This document shows positions 9,123 through 17,579 of a stretch of 64,000 bases of DNA, piece by piece (position 1 is the stretch's first letter; the number at the start of each line of letters is the position of its first letter). Below the pieces are notes generated by a model, which was not told the DNA's origin, did no database searches, and saw only the letters and a list, made by a program, of their open reading frames with translations. The stretch is taken from the NCBI RefSeq assembly GCF_017873095.1, contig NZ_JAGGJU010000009.1:215306-279305 (forward strand). The letters are read 5' to 3'. The stretch comes from Heterorhizobium halophytocola. GTDB taxonomy: Bacteria; Pseudomonadota; Alphaproteobacteria; Rhizobiales; Rhizobiaceae. The translations under genes were made by a program, and so were the position numbers.

Positions 9123-9146
9123 TCCTCGTCCTCGTCCTCGTCCTGG
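9123..9146. repeat. TCCTCG hexamer tandem repeat
   Basis: Three exact TCCTCG units are followed by one TCCTGG unit. The array is too short and too regular in spacing to be a CRISPR. A second three-unit array of AGCGTC lies at 9791-9808. Confidence 0.7.
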
Positions 9147-9221
9147 TGTGGGGTTTCGCAGGGCTGATATCGCCTCTTCCAACGGCATGTGTCAGCCTGA
9201 AAATCCCGGTCACGTCGCAAG

Positions 9222-9242
9222 GCGGGCAATCTGTTTGCCCGC
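9222..9242. repeat. Palindromic hairpin downstream of the sugar operon
   Basis: GCGGGCAA and TTGCCCGC form an 8-bp perfect stem around TCTGT. No T tract follows on the + strand, so a factor-independent terminator is doubtful. The core resembles the palindrome at 24601-24615. Confidence 0.6.
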
Positions 9243-9916
9243 TCTGCAGAACGGCGACAGGGTCATGCCGGAGCCGGGTTCGGCACCGTGCGGACCCGGG
9301 TTGCATGCGGCTCTTCACGCCTAGCGCAAATTGTTGGTCACTGCGTGCAAATCGGCAGGCATGTGCTTCCCCTGGGCGGGGACGACCGGCTAGATGACCC
9401 GGCTGGACGGTGCCGGTCTATATTTCAGGCCTATGACACTTTCCGCACAGTATTGCCGGTGCGCCCGACACGGCTTGCCGGCACCTGACTATGTTTGAAC
9501 TGTCGATTTTTCAGCACCAAGGAATTTTCCCGGATGTGCAGCATCTCGCCCGTGGCCTTTGGGCGCACGGTCATAGCGCCGGCATCGGGCGACATGCAGA
9601 CGGGAAAGGGCCATTGCCGGTCCTTTCCCGATTCCGGCTTCACGGTGGCCCTGCTTTCACGGGGGGTGGGTGGACGGCTCCGCCATGCCTGCGCGCCGCG
9701 GCGCGATCCTTCCCAGGGGCATATGGCCGGACCCATCATCAAGAGGGCATTCCTCCCGGAAGCAGGTTTGGCGGCAGCCGGCAGGATTGCAGCGTCAGCG
9801 TCAGCGTCATGCCGGAGGCCAACGTCCGAGCCCGACCCCGGTGTTGGGGGCAATCCTGCCTTGCGCCTTGCGCGTTCTGCTTTCCCGGATATCCGGGCCC
9901 ACCCGTTGCGGAGACC

Positions 9917-10507
9917 ATGATCTTGACCCGTTCCAGCCACGTCCTGAGCCGTGTTGTTGCAGCAGCGCTCCTTGTCTTTGCAGCCGGTGCGGGTGCCCTG
10001 AGGGCCCAGGATGCCGTCTCGCTGCCGGGCGGCGCGCAATCGCTGAGCGAGACCCACAAGGATTGGACCGTCACCTGCGGCGTGATCAAGGCGGCGGCTG
10101 CGGACGGCAAGCGGAGCCGTACGGAAGACGCCGATGGCGTGCGCGCCTGCGCCTTGACGCAGCGGCAGGTCACCGAGAAGAAGCAAAATGTGCTGACGGT
10201 CGAGCTTCAGCCGGATGGCGCGGGGATGAAGGGCGCGCTGGTGCTGCCCTTCGGGCTGTCGCTGCCCAAGGGCGTCTCCCTGCAGGTGGACAGGAAGACG
10301 TTCGGTAAGCCGCTCGGATTTTTCACCTGTCTGCCGGCCGGCTGCTTCGTTCCGCTGCGGCTGGATGCGGGCATGGTCGCGATGCTTGGCAAGGGCCAGG
10401 CTCTGCTGGTCCTGGCAGCGGACCGTACCGGCAAGCCGCTGCAGCTGAGCATCTCGCTTGCCGGCTTCGACGCTGCCTTGCAGCGCGTCACGGCGCTGAC
10501 AAACTGA
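9917..10507 (+). CDS. Invasion-associated locus B (IalB)-family secreted protein
   Basis: The 196-residue protein has a signal peptide (VLSRVVAAALLVFAAGAGAL, cleavage likely after LRA-QD). The IalB-like core follows: HKDWTVTCGV early, CALTQRQVTEK, a GVSLQVD strand, GFFTCLPAGCFVPL with two conserved cysteines, and a QALLVLAADRTGKPLQLSISLAGFDAAL end. IalB homologues are common in rhizobia as periplasmic or outer-membrane-associated proteins of unclear role. Pfam groups them as 'invasion associated locus B', a name from Bartonella. ATG 9917 gives the canonical signal peptide; in-frame reading farther upstream is not protein-like. Confidence 0.8.
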   Translation: MILTRSSHVLSRVVAAALLVFAAGAGALRAQDAVSLPGGAQSLSETHKDWTVTCGVIKAAAADGKRSRTEDADGVRACALTQRQVTEKKQNVLTVELQPDGAGMKGALVLPFGLSLPKGVSLQVDRKTFGKPLGFFTCLPAGCFVPLRLDAGMVAMLGKGQALLVLAADRTGKPLQLSISLAGFDAALQRVTALTN

Positions 10508-10617
10508 AGCCTGGTTTGGGAGAAGGCGACCGGGGCATCGATCTCCATCGCCGATGTGCGGCGCTTTCGGTCTTTCGAAGCGCTGGCACTGCCCGGCCGG
10601 CCTCCGGCCGGCCTCCG

Positions 10618-11535
10618 TCAGGCCTTGGTCCTGTGGGCCTCAAGCAGGCATTCGCGGAATATCCCACCGACCTGCGAGAGCGCGCTCACCGGGAAATGGG
10701 CGACGCAAAGCGCGATGTTGTAGGTCAGCAGATCGGGTCTCAAGGGCCGCATCCGGCCGGCTTCGAGCCATTGCCGGGCATAGTGTTTCGGCAGGAAGCC
10801 GACGAAGCGGCCGCCCAGAATGAGGTGGGCGATGCCCTCCATCGAATAGGCCGTGGCCCCCGGCGTGTTGGCAAACAGCGAGTGATAGCCGGTGGCGATG
10901 GCATAGCCGCGGCGTGCATAGTTGAGTTCGGAGACCCGCTCCAGTGTCAGCCTTTTCTGCTCGACGGCAAACAGCGGATGACGATCGCCGCAATAAAGGT
11001 TCTGTTCCTCGTGAAACAGTTGTTGCAGGTGTACGGCGGCATTCATCGGCTGGTTCGGCACGATGGCGATTTCGATCTGGCGGTTGAGCACCGCATTCTC
11101 GATCTGGTTGGGCGACACGACGGCCAGCGTCACGTGCACGTCCGGAACCCGCTCGTTGAAGGCCGCGATCGCCTCGTCCAGCCGGCAATGCTCATTGCCG
11201 ACGATCGCATCGACGGCGCCGATCCTGAGTTCGCCGACCAGCCGGCCGCGCATCGCGCCGACTTCGCTGCGGAAGTTTTCGAGCGATGCAAGGCATTTGA
11301 TCGTTTCGGCATAGATACGCTGGCCATGTTCCGTCAGCGCGAAGCCGGAGCGTCCCCTGCGGCAGAGCGTCAGTCCCAGCCGCGTCTCGAGCGCCGCCAT
11401 CTGGGCGCTGATCGTCGAACGCGATACGCCCAATTCGTCCTGCGCCTGCGTGAAGCCGCCGCGCTCAACCACCGCGCGAAAGACGCGCAGTTGCCGCAGG
11501 TCGACATCGCTGAGCGGGGGGATGTGGATAGCCAT
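10618..11535 (-). CDS. LysR-family regulator, divergent from the ureohydrolase/ABC operon
   Basis: The 305-residue protein has an N-terminal winged helix (LRQLRVFRAVVERGGFTQAQ, then DELGVSRSTISAQMAALETRLG). The effector domain begins at GRLVGELRIGAVDAIVGNEH. It is divergently placed 106 bases from the ureohydrolase gene, the classic layout in which a LysR protein controls the neighbouring operon and itself. The coinducer is probably the guanidino substrate or its product, but this is inferred from position only. Confidence 0.9.
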   Translation of the reverse strand: MAIHIPPLSDVDLRQLRVFRAVVERGGFTQAQDELGVSRSTISAQMAALETRLGLTLCRRGRSGFALTEHGQRIYAETIKCLASLENFRSEVGAMRGRLVGELRIGAVDAIVGNEHCRLDEAIAAFNERVPDVHVTLAVVSPNQIENAVLNRQIEIAIVPNQPMNAAVHLQQLFHEEQNLYCGDRHPLFAVEQKRLTLERVSELNYARRGYAIATGYHSLFANTPGATAYSMEGIAHLILGGRFVGFLPKHYARQWLEAGRMRPLRPDLLTYNIALCVAHFPVSALSQVGGIFRECLLEAHRTKA

Positions 11536-11641
11536 GTTAGGTTGATAGACCTGGACGTTTAGATTTGAACTTCAGTATTATTGGACGTTTCCGGCTGTGG
11601 CAACCTGCCGGCTTCCGATAGGTCCGTACGGAGTGCAGTGC

Positions 11642-12637
11642 ATGGCAGATACCCCATCTTCCTTTTCCGAAAAATTCCAGCCGATCTCCGGCTTCGACTC
11701 CCCCCGCTATGCCGGACCGGCGACCTTCATGCGGCTGCCGCTGATCGATCTGGCCGCTGCCGACATCGGCGAAGTCGATATCGGCATCGTCGGTGTTCCC
11801 TGGGACGGGGGCACGACCAACCGGCCCGGCACCCGCCACGGTCCGCGCCAGCTGCGTGACTATTCGACGATGATCCGCGCCATCCATCCGGCGACCAACC
11901 TCAATCCGTTCAAGGCGCGCAATGTCGCCGATCTCGGCGATGCGCCGGTCAATCCGGCCGACCTTGCCGACGCACTTCAGCGCATCACCGGTTTCTATTC
12001 CAGGCTGAAGGAGAAGGGCATCACGCCGCTCAGCGCCGGCGGCGATCACCTGATCTCTTATCCGATCCTGAAGGCACTGGCCTGTGACGGTCCGGTCGGC
12101 ATGATCCATTTCGACGCCCATACCGATCTCTTCGACAATTATTTCGGCGGTTTCAAATACACCCATGGCACGCCGTTCCGCCGCGCCATCGAGGATGGCT
12201 ATCTCGACCCGAAGCGGGTCGTGCAGATCGGCATCCGCGGCACGATGTATGACGGCGAGGATATCGAGTGGGGCCTGGAACACGGCGTGCGGATCATCCG
12301 CATGGAAGAGTTCGAGGATCTCGGTGTCGATGCCGTCATGGAAGAGGCGCGCGCCATCGTCGGCGACCAGAAGACCTATGTCACCTTCGACATCGACAGT
12401 CTCGATCCGTCCTTTGCGCCGGGCACCGGCACGCCTGAGATCGGCGGCTTCACGACCCGCGAGGCGCAGCGCATGGTCCGCAAGCTTGCCGGTCTCAACC
12501 TGATCGGCGCCGACCTCGTCGAGGTCTCGCCGCCATTCGACCCTGCCGGCGGTACGGCTTGGGCCGGGGTGTCGCTGATGTTCGAACTTCTGTGCGTGCT
12601 TGCCACTTCTCCCTCGACCACACGGCCGGGTTTCTGA
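11642..12637 (+). CDS. Ureohydrolase of the agmatinase/guanidino-acid hydrolase family
   Basis: The 331-residue enzyme has the full binuclear metal site of the arginase/agmatinase superfamily: GGDH with H136, HFDAHTD with D158, H160 and D162, and TFDIDSLDP with D250 and D252. These enzymes hydrolyse a guanidino group to urea plus an amine. The substrate-selecting loops (GGTTNRPGTRHGP; HGTPFRRAIEDG) are of the agmatinase/guanidinobutyrase/guanidinopropionase type rather than arginase. ATG 11642 has ACGGAG upstream; an in-frame codon 45 bases earlier lacks support. It leads an operon with an NMT1-type ABC importer, suggesting a small imported guanidino compound rather than cytosolic agmatine. 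Confidence 0.88.
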   Translation: MADTPSSFSEKFQPISGFDSPRYAGPATFMRLPLIDLAAADIGEVDIGIVGVPWDGGTTNRPGTRHGPRQLRDYSTMIRAIHPATNLNPFKARNVADLGDAPVNPADLADALQRITGFYSRLKEKGITPLSAGGDHLISYPILKALACDGPVGMIHFDAHTDLFDNYFGGFKYTHGTPFRRAIEDGYLDPKRVVQIGIRGTMYDGEDIEWGLEHGVRIIRMEEFEDLGVDAVMEEARAIVGDQKTYVTFDIDSLDPSFAPGTGTPEIGGFTTREAQRMVRKLAGLNLIGADLVEVSPPFDPAGGTAWAGVSLMFELLCVLATSPSTTRPGF

Positions 12638-12687
12638 TTGACTGCCTTTCTGCCACCAATCCTTCCAACACTGATCTGGAGATCACG

Positions 12688-13671
12688 ATGATGAAGCAGA
12701 CCGTACGTAAACTTCGCGCCTCGGCGCTCGCGACGCTGGCTGTTCTCGGCCTGTCCTATCCGGCGATGGCGGCCGACAAGCTGTCGATCGGCCTGTCGAC
12801 CTGGGTCGGCTACGGCCCACTCTACATGGCCCAGGAGGAAGGCTTCTTCAAGGACGAGGGGCTCGATGTCGACCTGGTCAAGATGGAGGACGTGAAGACC
12901 CGCATGCCGGCGCTGGCTGCCGGTCGTCTCGACGCTGCCGTCACCACCATCGACACCGTTCTCGGCTTCAGCTCCAAGGACCATCCGCTGACCTATCTCT
13001 TCGCCATCGACGACAGCCGCGGTGGCGACGGCATCGTTGCCAATGACGACATCACGTCGGTCGAAGGCCTGAAGGGCAAGAAGGTTGCCTATACCGAAGG
13101 CTCCGTCTCGCAGTTCTTCCTGAGTGTTCTCCTGAAGAATGCCGGCATGACGCTGAAGGATATCGACAGCCTCAACATGACGGCGGGCGACGCCGGTGCC
13201 GCCTTCGTCTCCGGCAATGTCGACGCGGCCGTGACCTGGGAGCCCTGGCTCAGCCGCGGCAAGGCCAAGAAGGGCGGCCATGTGCTGATCGACAGCACCA
13301 AGACGCCAGGCCTGATCACCGACATCCTGGTCACCACAAAGGACAATCTCGACAAGCGCAAGGCCGATTTCGAAGGTCTCTACCGCGCCTGGGTCAAGGC
13401 CGTCGAGTTCCAGAAGTCGAACCCGGAAGAGGCCGACAAGATCATGGCCAAGGGCGTCGGCGGCTGGCTGGAAGATCCGGCAGTGTTTGCCGAAACCCGT
13501 GCAGGCATCGCCTTCTATGACGGCGAGACGAACAAGACCTTCATGGATCCGGCCAACACCGACGGTATCGTCAAGACCATCACCAACGCCAAGTCGCTGG
13601 GTGAGGAAGCCGGCTTGTTCAAGATCGACACCGATCCCGCGTCGATGATCGCAACCGGCATCGTCAAGTAA
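12688..13671 (+). CDS. ABC transporter substrate-binding protein, NMT1/SsuA/TauA type
   Basis: The 327-residue precursor has a Sec signal peptide (LRASALATLAVLGLSYPAMA, cleavage before ADK). The mature part follows the NMT1/THI5-like fold: LSIGLSTWVGYGPLYMAQEEG, GFFKDEGLDVDLV, AALAAGRLDAAVTTID, LKGKKVAYTEGSVSQFFL, GNVDAAVTWEPWLS. Relatives bind nitrate, taurine, sulfonates, thiamine precursors or other small N/S compounds. The tandem ATG at 12688/12691 follows CTGGAGATC, a usable Shine-Dalgarno. Being second in the ureohydrolase operon, it likely delivers that enzyme's substrate. Confidence 0.9.
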   Translation: MMKQTVRKLRASALATLAVLGLSYPAMAADKLSIGLSTWVGYGPLYMAQEEGFFKDEGLDVDLVKMEDVKTRMPALAAGRLDAAVTTIDTVLGFSSKDHPLTYLFAIDDSRGGDGIVANDDITSVEGLKGKKVAYTEGSVSQFFLSVLLKNAGMTLKDIDSLNMTAGDAGAAFVSGNVDAAVTWEPWLSRGKAKKGGHVLIDSTKTPGLITDILVTTKDNLDKRKADFEGLYRAWVKAVEFQKSNPEEADKIMAKGVGGWLEDPAVFAETRAGIAFYDGETNKTFMDPANTDGIVKTITNAKSLGEEAGLFKIDTDPASMIATGIVK

Positions 13672-13694
13672 GACCCAAGCGGAGCAGACACCTC

Positions 13695-14489
13695 ATGTGG
13701 ACCAAATCAATCCTCTCTCCGAAGGTCGAGATACCGCGGTTTGCCGCCCTGGGTCTCAGCTTGGCCTCGGTCCTGATGGCGCTTGGCCTCTGGTGTCTGC
13801 TCAGCTATGGCGGGTTCACCTCGCCGGACTTCCTGGCAACGCCCGGGCAGGTGGTTGTCGCCGGCATCAAGCGGGTGTCCAACCTGTCGCTGTTCGGCAA
13901 TATCTATTCCAGCCTGGTCGTCATCCTGTCCGGCTTCATCCTGGCCTCCATCTTTGCCGTGCCGATCGGCATCATGATGGGCAGTTTCCGGGCGGTGCAG
14001 GCATTCTTCGAGCCGATCACCGGCTTCATGCGCTACATTCCGGTCTCGGCGCTCATCCCGCTGCTGATCCTGTGGATCGGCATCGGTATCGAGCAGAAGA
14101 TCATGGTGATCTTCCTCGGCACCTTCTTCCAGCAGCTGATCCTGATCTCCGACGTCTCGGCCCGCGTCAGCAAGGACCTGATCGATTGCGCCTATACGCT
14201 GGGTGCCAAGCGCAACCAGGTGGTGCTGCGCGTGCTGCTGCCGGCCTGCATGCCGGGGGTGATGGACAATCTGCGCGTCACCATGGGCTGGGCCTGGACC
14301 TATCTGGTGGTGGCCGAACTGGTGGCCGCCGACAGCGGCCTCGGCTACATGATCCTCAACGCCATGCGCGGCCTCTTTACCGATGTCATCCTGCTTGGCG
14401 TGTTCACCATCGGCATTCTCGGCCTGATCACCGATTTCATCTTCAAATGGCTGCGCCAGCGTCTGCTGCCGTGGTCCACCAATATGTGA
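13695..14489 (+). CDS. ABC transporter permease, SsuC/TauC/NrtB type
   Basis: The 264-residue inner-membrane protein has about six helices (LGLSLASVLMALGLWCLLSY; VVILSGFILASIFAVPIGIMM; ALIPLLILWIGIGIEQKIMV). The conserved loop IDCAYTLGAKRNQVVLRVLL corresponds to the EAA motif of the SsuC/TauC family. It follows the binding protein by 23 bases and precedes the ATPase by 11 bases. Confidence 0.92.
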   Translation: MWTKSILSPKVEIPRFAALGLSLASVLMALGLWCLLSYGGFTSPDFLATPGQVVVAGIKRVSNLSLFGNIYSSLVVILSGFILASIFAVPIGIMMGSFRAVQAFFEPITGFMRYIPVSALIPLLILWIGIGIEQKIMVIFLGTFFQQLILISDVSARVSKDLIDCAYTLGAKRNQVVLRVLLPACMPGVMDNLRVTMGWAWTYLVVAELVAADSGLGYMILNAMRGLFTDVILLGVFTIGILGLITDFIFKWLRQRLLPWSTNM

Positions 14490-14500
14490 GTGCCGCGTCC

Positions 14501-15280
14501 ATGAGCCTGCTTGCCCTCAACGATATCTCGGTGCGCTTCGAACCGAAGGGAAAACCGGCCGTCACCGCTCTCGATGACGTCTCGCTTTCGGTCGCGCACG
14601 ACACCTTCTCCGTCATCGTCGGACCGTCCGGCTGCGGAAAATCGACGCTTCTGCGGCTTGTCGCCGGCCTCGAGGAGCCGACCTCCGGCACGCTGACACT
14701 CGACGGCAAGGCCATCAACGGCCCGTCGTCGGAACGCGGCATGGTGTTCCAGAGCTACACGCTGTTTCCCTGGCTGACGGTGCGCGAGAACGTGATGTTC
14801 GGACCGAGCCTGAAGAAGCTGGCAAAATCGGAATGCGAGGCAATCGCCGACGAGCTGATCTCGGCCGTGCAGCTGCAGGGGTTCGAGAAGTCCTATCCGA
14901 GCGAACTGTCCGGCGGCATGCGCCAGCGCGTGGCCCTTGCCCGGGCGCTGGCCAACGACCCGCGCATCCTGCTGATGGACGAGCCCTTCGGTGCGCTCGA
15001 CAGCCAGACGCGCGGCGTCATGCAGGAACTGCTGCTGGAGATATGGCAGACCAAGCGCAAGACGGTGCTGTTCATCACCCATGATATCGACGAGGCGATC
15101 CTGCTTGGCGACGAGGTTCACGTGATGAGCGCGCGCCCCGGCCGGATCAAGACCTCACTGCCGATCGAGATCGAGCGTCCGCGCGGCATCGATACGCTGA
15201 CGAGCCAGGCCTTCATGGACTACAAGCGCACCATCCTGTCACTGATGCATGACGAAGCGATCCGCGCCGCGCGCGCGTGA
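14501..15280 (+). CDS. ABC transporter ATP-binding protein, SsuB/TauB/NrtD type
   Basis: The 259-residue ATPase has Walker A GPSGCGKST, Q-loop MVFQSYTLFPWLTV, signature LSGGMRQRV, Walker B ILLMDEPFGALD and H-loop ITHDIDEAI. There is no C-terminal OB domain, as expected for nitrate/taurine-type systems. ATG 14501 lies 11 bases after the permease stop; upstream in-frame codons would overlap the permease. A GC-rich 10-bp hairpin at 15298 closes the operon. Confidence 0.93.
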   Translation: MSLLALNDISVRFEPKGKPAVTALDDVSLSVAHDTFSVIVGPSGCGKSTLLRLVAGLEEPTSGTLTLDGKAINGPSSERGMVFQSYTLFPWLTVRENVMFGPSLKKLAKSECEAIADELISAVQLQGFEKSYPSELSGGMRQRVALARALANDPRILLMDEPFGALDSQTRGVMQELLLEIWQTKRKTVLFITHDIDEAILLGDEVHVMSARPGRIKTSLPIEIERPRGIDTLTSQAFMDYKRTILSLMHDEAIRAARA

Positions 15281-15297
15281 AGCCACGCGGCCGAAGC

Positions 15298-15321
15298 GGG
15301 CGCCGACGGCTGTCGGCGCCC
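15298..15321 (+). terminator. Probable terminator of the ureohydrolase/ABC operon
   Basis: GGGCGCCGAC pairs perfectly with GTCGGCGCCC around a GGCT loop (10-bp stem) 17 bases after the ATPase stop. The following TTCGTCGCTTTGT is only partly T-rich. Confidence 0.65.
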
Positions 15322-15423
15322 TTCGTCGCTTTGTAAGGCGTCAGCGCTCCGCATGCGTTTTAGCTAATAAATTCAGCGGAATACGAGAGGCAGGCATTTG
15401 CAGGCCTTGTTGCGACAGGCCTG

Positions 15424-15450
15424 TTGACGGCGCCCTCCGCGTTTTATAAT
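15424..15450 (+). promoter_or_regulatory. Promoter of the siderophore ABC operon
   Basis: -35 TTGACG (15424-15429) and a consensus -10 TATAAT (15445-15450) are separated by 15 bases, slightly short. The iron-responsive box begins three bases after the -10. Confidence 0.6.
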
Positions 15451-15452
15451 TA

Positions 15453-15467
15453 TGAGCAAAATACTCA
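15453..15467. promoter_or_regulatory. RirA-type iron-responsive (IRO) box
   Basis: TGAGCAAAATACTCA fits TGA-N9-TCA, the IRO motif associated with the Fe-S repressor RirA in rhizobia, and extends to the symmetric ATGAG...CTCAT. It overlaps the expected transcription start of the siderophore operon, so binding should repress it under iron sufficiency. Confidence 0.7.
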
Positions 15468-15531
15468 TGATTATCGCCGACATTGAGGGCGACCCAGTCT
15501 TCTGGATCAGGAAGGTCGCTAAACGCATACG

Positions 15532-16596
15532 ATGCCGAAAAAGACGATTTTCACTGCTGCCGATGCCGCCAATCCTGGCAAAATTGGCCCCGCGCTGTCG
15601 CGCCGGTCGATGCTGGTCGGCACGGGCCTGGCTTTGGCCGCGCCTGCGCTGCTGGCCGGGCGGGTCAGAGCCGCAGGCGATGTCATGCGGTTTGCGCATG
15701 TCTACGGTGAGACCGTGCTCGATGCGCCGGCCAGTCGCGTCGTCTCGCTCGGCTATACCAGCCAGGATCCGCTGCTGGCGCTCGGGCTCCGGCCGCTTGC
15801 CGTGCGGCAATGGTTCGGCGACCAGCCCTATGGGATCTGGCCATGGGCGCAGCCTCTGCTGGGCGATGCGCAGCCCCGGCTGATTGCAGGCGAAGTGTCG
15901 ATGGAGATCGTCGCCTCGCTTTCCCCGGACCTGATCGTCGGCGTCGGTTCGGGCATTACCAGGGCCGAATACGACATCCTCTCGCAGATTGCTCCGGTGC
16001 TGATGCAGCCGCCGGAAAGATCGACCTATGGCATGCGATGGGACGAGCTGACGCTGATGCTCGGACAGGCGGTCGGCAAGCCCAACGAGGCCTCGGCCCT
16101 CGTGGCAAGGACGCGCGGGGCATTTGCCGCTGCGAAAGACCGGCATCCGGACTGGGCCGGCAAGACCGGTGTCTGCGCCTATCATTTCGGCGGCGACACC
16201 GGCGCCTTTGTCGGCCCCGATACCCGCGCAAGCTTCCTGAGCGAACTCGGCTTCCGCCGGCCCGCCGCGATCGATGCGATGCCTGCACCGAACAGTTTCT
16301 ATCTCAATCTGTCGCCGGAGGATCTGAGCCCGCTGGATGCCGACATCCTGGTCTGGGTGTCGGCCTCGAACGATGCCGGCGCCATCGCCGGCATTCCGTT
16401 GCGCAAGACGCTGAAGGCCCATCGCCAGGGGCGGGAGGTCTTCGCCGGCGCCCTTGTCGCCGGTGCCCTGTCCTTCGGCAGCGTGCTTTCGCTGCCCTAT
16501 GCGCTCGACAGCCTGGAAGCGGACATGGTCGCCGCCCTCGATGGCCGCCCGGAAACAAGGGTCGCCTCCAGCGAGGCTGCGGGACTGGCGCCGTGA
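15532..16596 (+). CDS. Fe(III)-siderophore ABC transporter, periplasmic binding protein
   Basis: The 354-residue precursor carries a twin-arginine signal (SRRSMLVGTGLALAAPALLA, about residues 23-42), so it is probably exported folded by Tat. The mature protein has the FhuD/FepB/TroA fold: PASRVVSLGYTSQDPLLALG, SMEIVASLSPDLIVGVGSGI, YDILSQIAPVLMQPP, and a C-terminal half ending LPYALDSLEADMVAAL. It would bind a ferric siderophore delivered through a TonB-dependent receptor. It overlaps the next gene by GTGA (16593-16596). An AGGAAGG lies upstream of ATG 15532. Siderophore type unknown. Confidence 0.9.
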   Translation: MPKKTIFTAADAANPGKIGPALSRRSMLVGTGLALAAPALLAGRVRAAGDVMRFAHVYGETVLDAPASRVVSLGYTSQDPLLALGLRPLAVRQWFGDQPYGIWPWAQPLLGDAQPRLIAGEVSMEIVASLSPDLIVGVGSGITRAEYDILSQIAPVLMQPPERSTYGMRWDELTLMLGQAVGKPNEASALVARTRGAFAAAKDRHPDWAGKTGVCAYHFGGDTGAFVGPDTRASFLSELGFRRPAAIDAMPAPNSFYLNLSPEDLSPLDADILVWVSASNDAGAIAGIPLRKTLKAHRQGREVFAGALVAGALSFGSVLSLPYALDSLEADMVAALDGRPETRVASSEAAGLAP

Positions 16597-17579
16597 AGGC
16601 CTTTTGCTGTCTCTGCATCCTGCTAGTCATTGCCGCGCTGCTGACGCTCGTGCTTGGCGTTCGCGATGCAGCGGTTGCCGACATCTTCCGGGCGTTCCTC
16701 GCCTTCGATCCGCAGAACCCCGTGCATATCGTCATCCGGTCGATCCGTGTGCCGCGGCTGGTGGCCGGGATCATCGCCGGCGCCAGTCTCGGCATGGCCG
16801 GAACCGTCATGCAGGCCCTGACCCGCAATCCGCTGGCAGAGCCGGGTCTGCTGGGGGTCAATTCCGGCGCGGCCTTTGCCGTTGTCTTCGGCGCGCTGCT
16901 GTTTGGCCAATCCGATGCAAGCTTCGTGTCGCTGCTTGCCTTTCCCGGTGCCGGCCTTGCCGCCCTTTCCGTCTTCGTACTCGGTGGCGGGCTTCGGGGC
17001 GATGCCGGACCGGTGCGCCTGACGCTGGCCGGCATCGCGCTCAACGCGCTTTTGCTGTCGCTTGTCTCGGCCCTGGTGCTGTGGCGCAGCGACAGCCTCG
17101 ACGTCTACCGTTTTTGGGTTGTCGGCTCGCTTGCCGAGGCGGCCGGCCGGCCGCTCGCCGGCATGGCGGCCCTGGCCTGTGCCGGTGCGGCGGTGGCGAT
17201 CCTTGCGGCCCCGCGGATCGAGGCGCTCACGCTTGGCGGGGCGCTGGCCCGCGGGCTCGGCACGCAGCCCGGAAGGGTGCAGCTTGCCGCGCTTGCGGCG
17301 GTGACGCTGCTGACGGGATCTGCCGTCTCCGTGGCCGGTCCGGTTGCGTTTGTCGGCCTGATGGTGCCGTCGATCATCCGCCGCTTTCGCGGTCATCATC
17401 TGCGCGCCGACCTTTTCGCCTCGGGCCTGCTCGGCGCGGTCATCGTGCTTCTGGCCGATACGGCGGGACGACTGGTCCTGGCACCGCAGGAGATCCGCAT
17501 CGGGGTGATGACCGGCCTGGTCGGCGCGCCGGTCTTCATCCTGATCGCCAGGCGTTTGCGCCCCGGAGCGACCGCATGA
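16593..17579 (+). CDS. Fe(III)-siderophore ABC transporter permease (FecC/BtuC family)
   Basis: The 328-residue product from GTG 16593 has about nine to ten hydrophobic helices. FecCD landmarks are visible: RVPRLVAGIIAGASLGMAGT, MQALTRNPLAEPGLLGVNSG, RFWVVGSLAEA, SVAGPVAFVGLMVPSIIRRF and a terminal EIRIGVMTGLVGAPVFILI. It forms half of the membrane channel with the next gene. Both flanking junctions are 4-base overlaps (GTGA upstream, ATGA downstream). Confidence 0.92.
   Translation: MKAFCCLCILLVIAALLTLVLGVRDAAVADIFRAFLAFDPQNPVHIVIRSIRVPRLVAGIIAGASLGMAGTVMQALTRNPLAEPGLLGVNSGAAFAVVFGALLFGQSDASFVSLLAFPGAGLAALSVFVLGGGLRGDAGPVRLTLAGIALNALLLSLVSALVLWRSDSLDVYRFWVVGSLAEAAGRPLAGMAALACAGAAVAILAAPRIEALTLGGALARGLGTQPGRVQLAALAAVTLLTGSAVSVAGPVAFVGLMVPSIIRRFRGHHLRADLFASGLLGAVIVLLADTAGRLVLAPQEIRIGVMTGLVGAPVFILIARRLRPGATA

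Larger units (their letters stand above)
9064..9916. other. 853-bp stretch without a convincing gene
   Basis: Open frames here have low-complexity, Arg/Pro/Cys-rich translations and no family resemblance on either strand. The stretch holds a short hexamer repeat (9123-9146), an 8-bp palindromic hairpin (9222-9242), an inverted repeat GGGAAAGG/CCTTTCCC (about 9602-9629) and a second hexamer repeat (9791-9808). Base composition stays GC-rich. It probably contains the end of the sugar-operon transcript and the promoter of the IalB-like gene. No clear promoter hexamers were found. Confidence 0.5.

Noticed and set aside
9123..9146. Possible CRISPR or VNTR
   Set aside because: Only four hexamer units with no spacers; a chance microsatellite is more likely.
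9431..10186. 251-residue - strand frame
   Set aside because: It is antisense to the signal-peptide region of the IalB-like gene and to gene-poor DNA; composition is Arg/Gly/Ala-rich without domains.
11536..11641. Possible guanidine riboswitch ahead of the ureohydrolase
   Set aside because: Only 106 bases are available and no guanidine-I/II/III signature (such as paired ACGG loops) was seen; the divergent LysR gene explains regulation.
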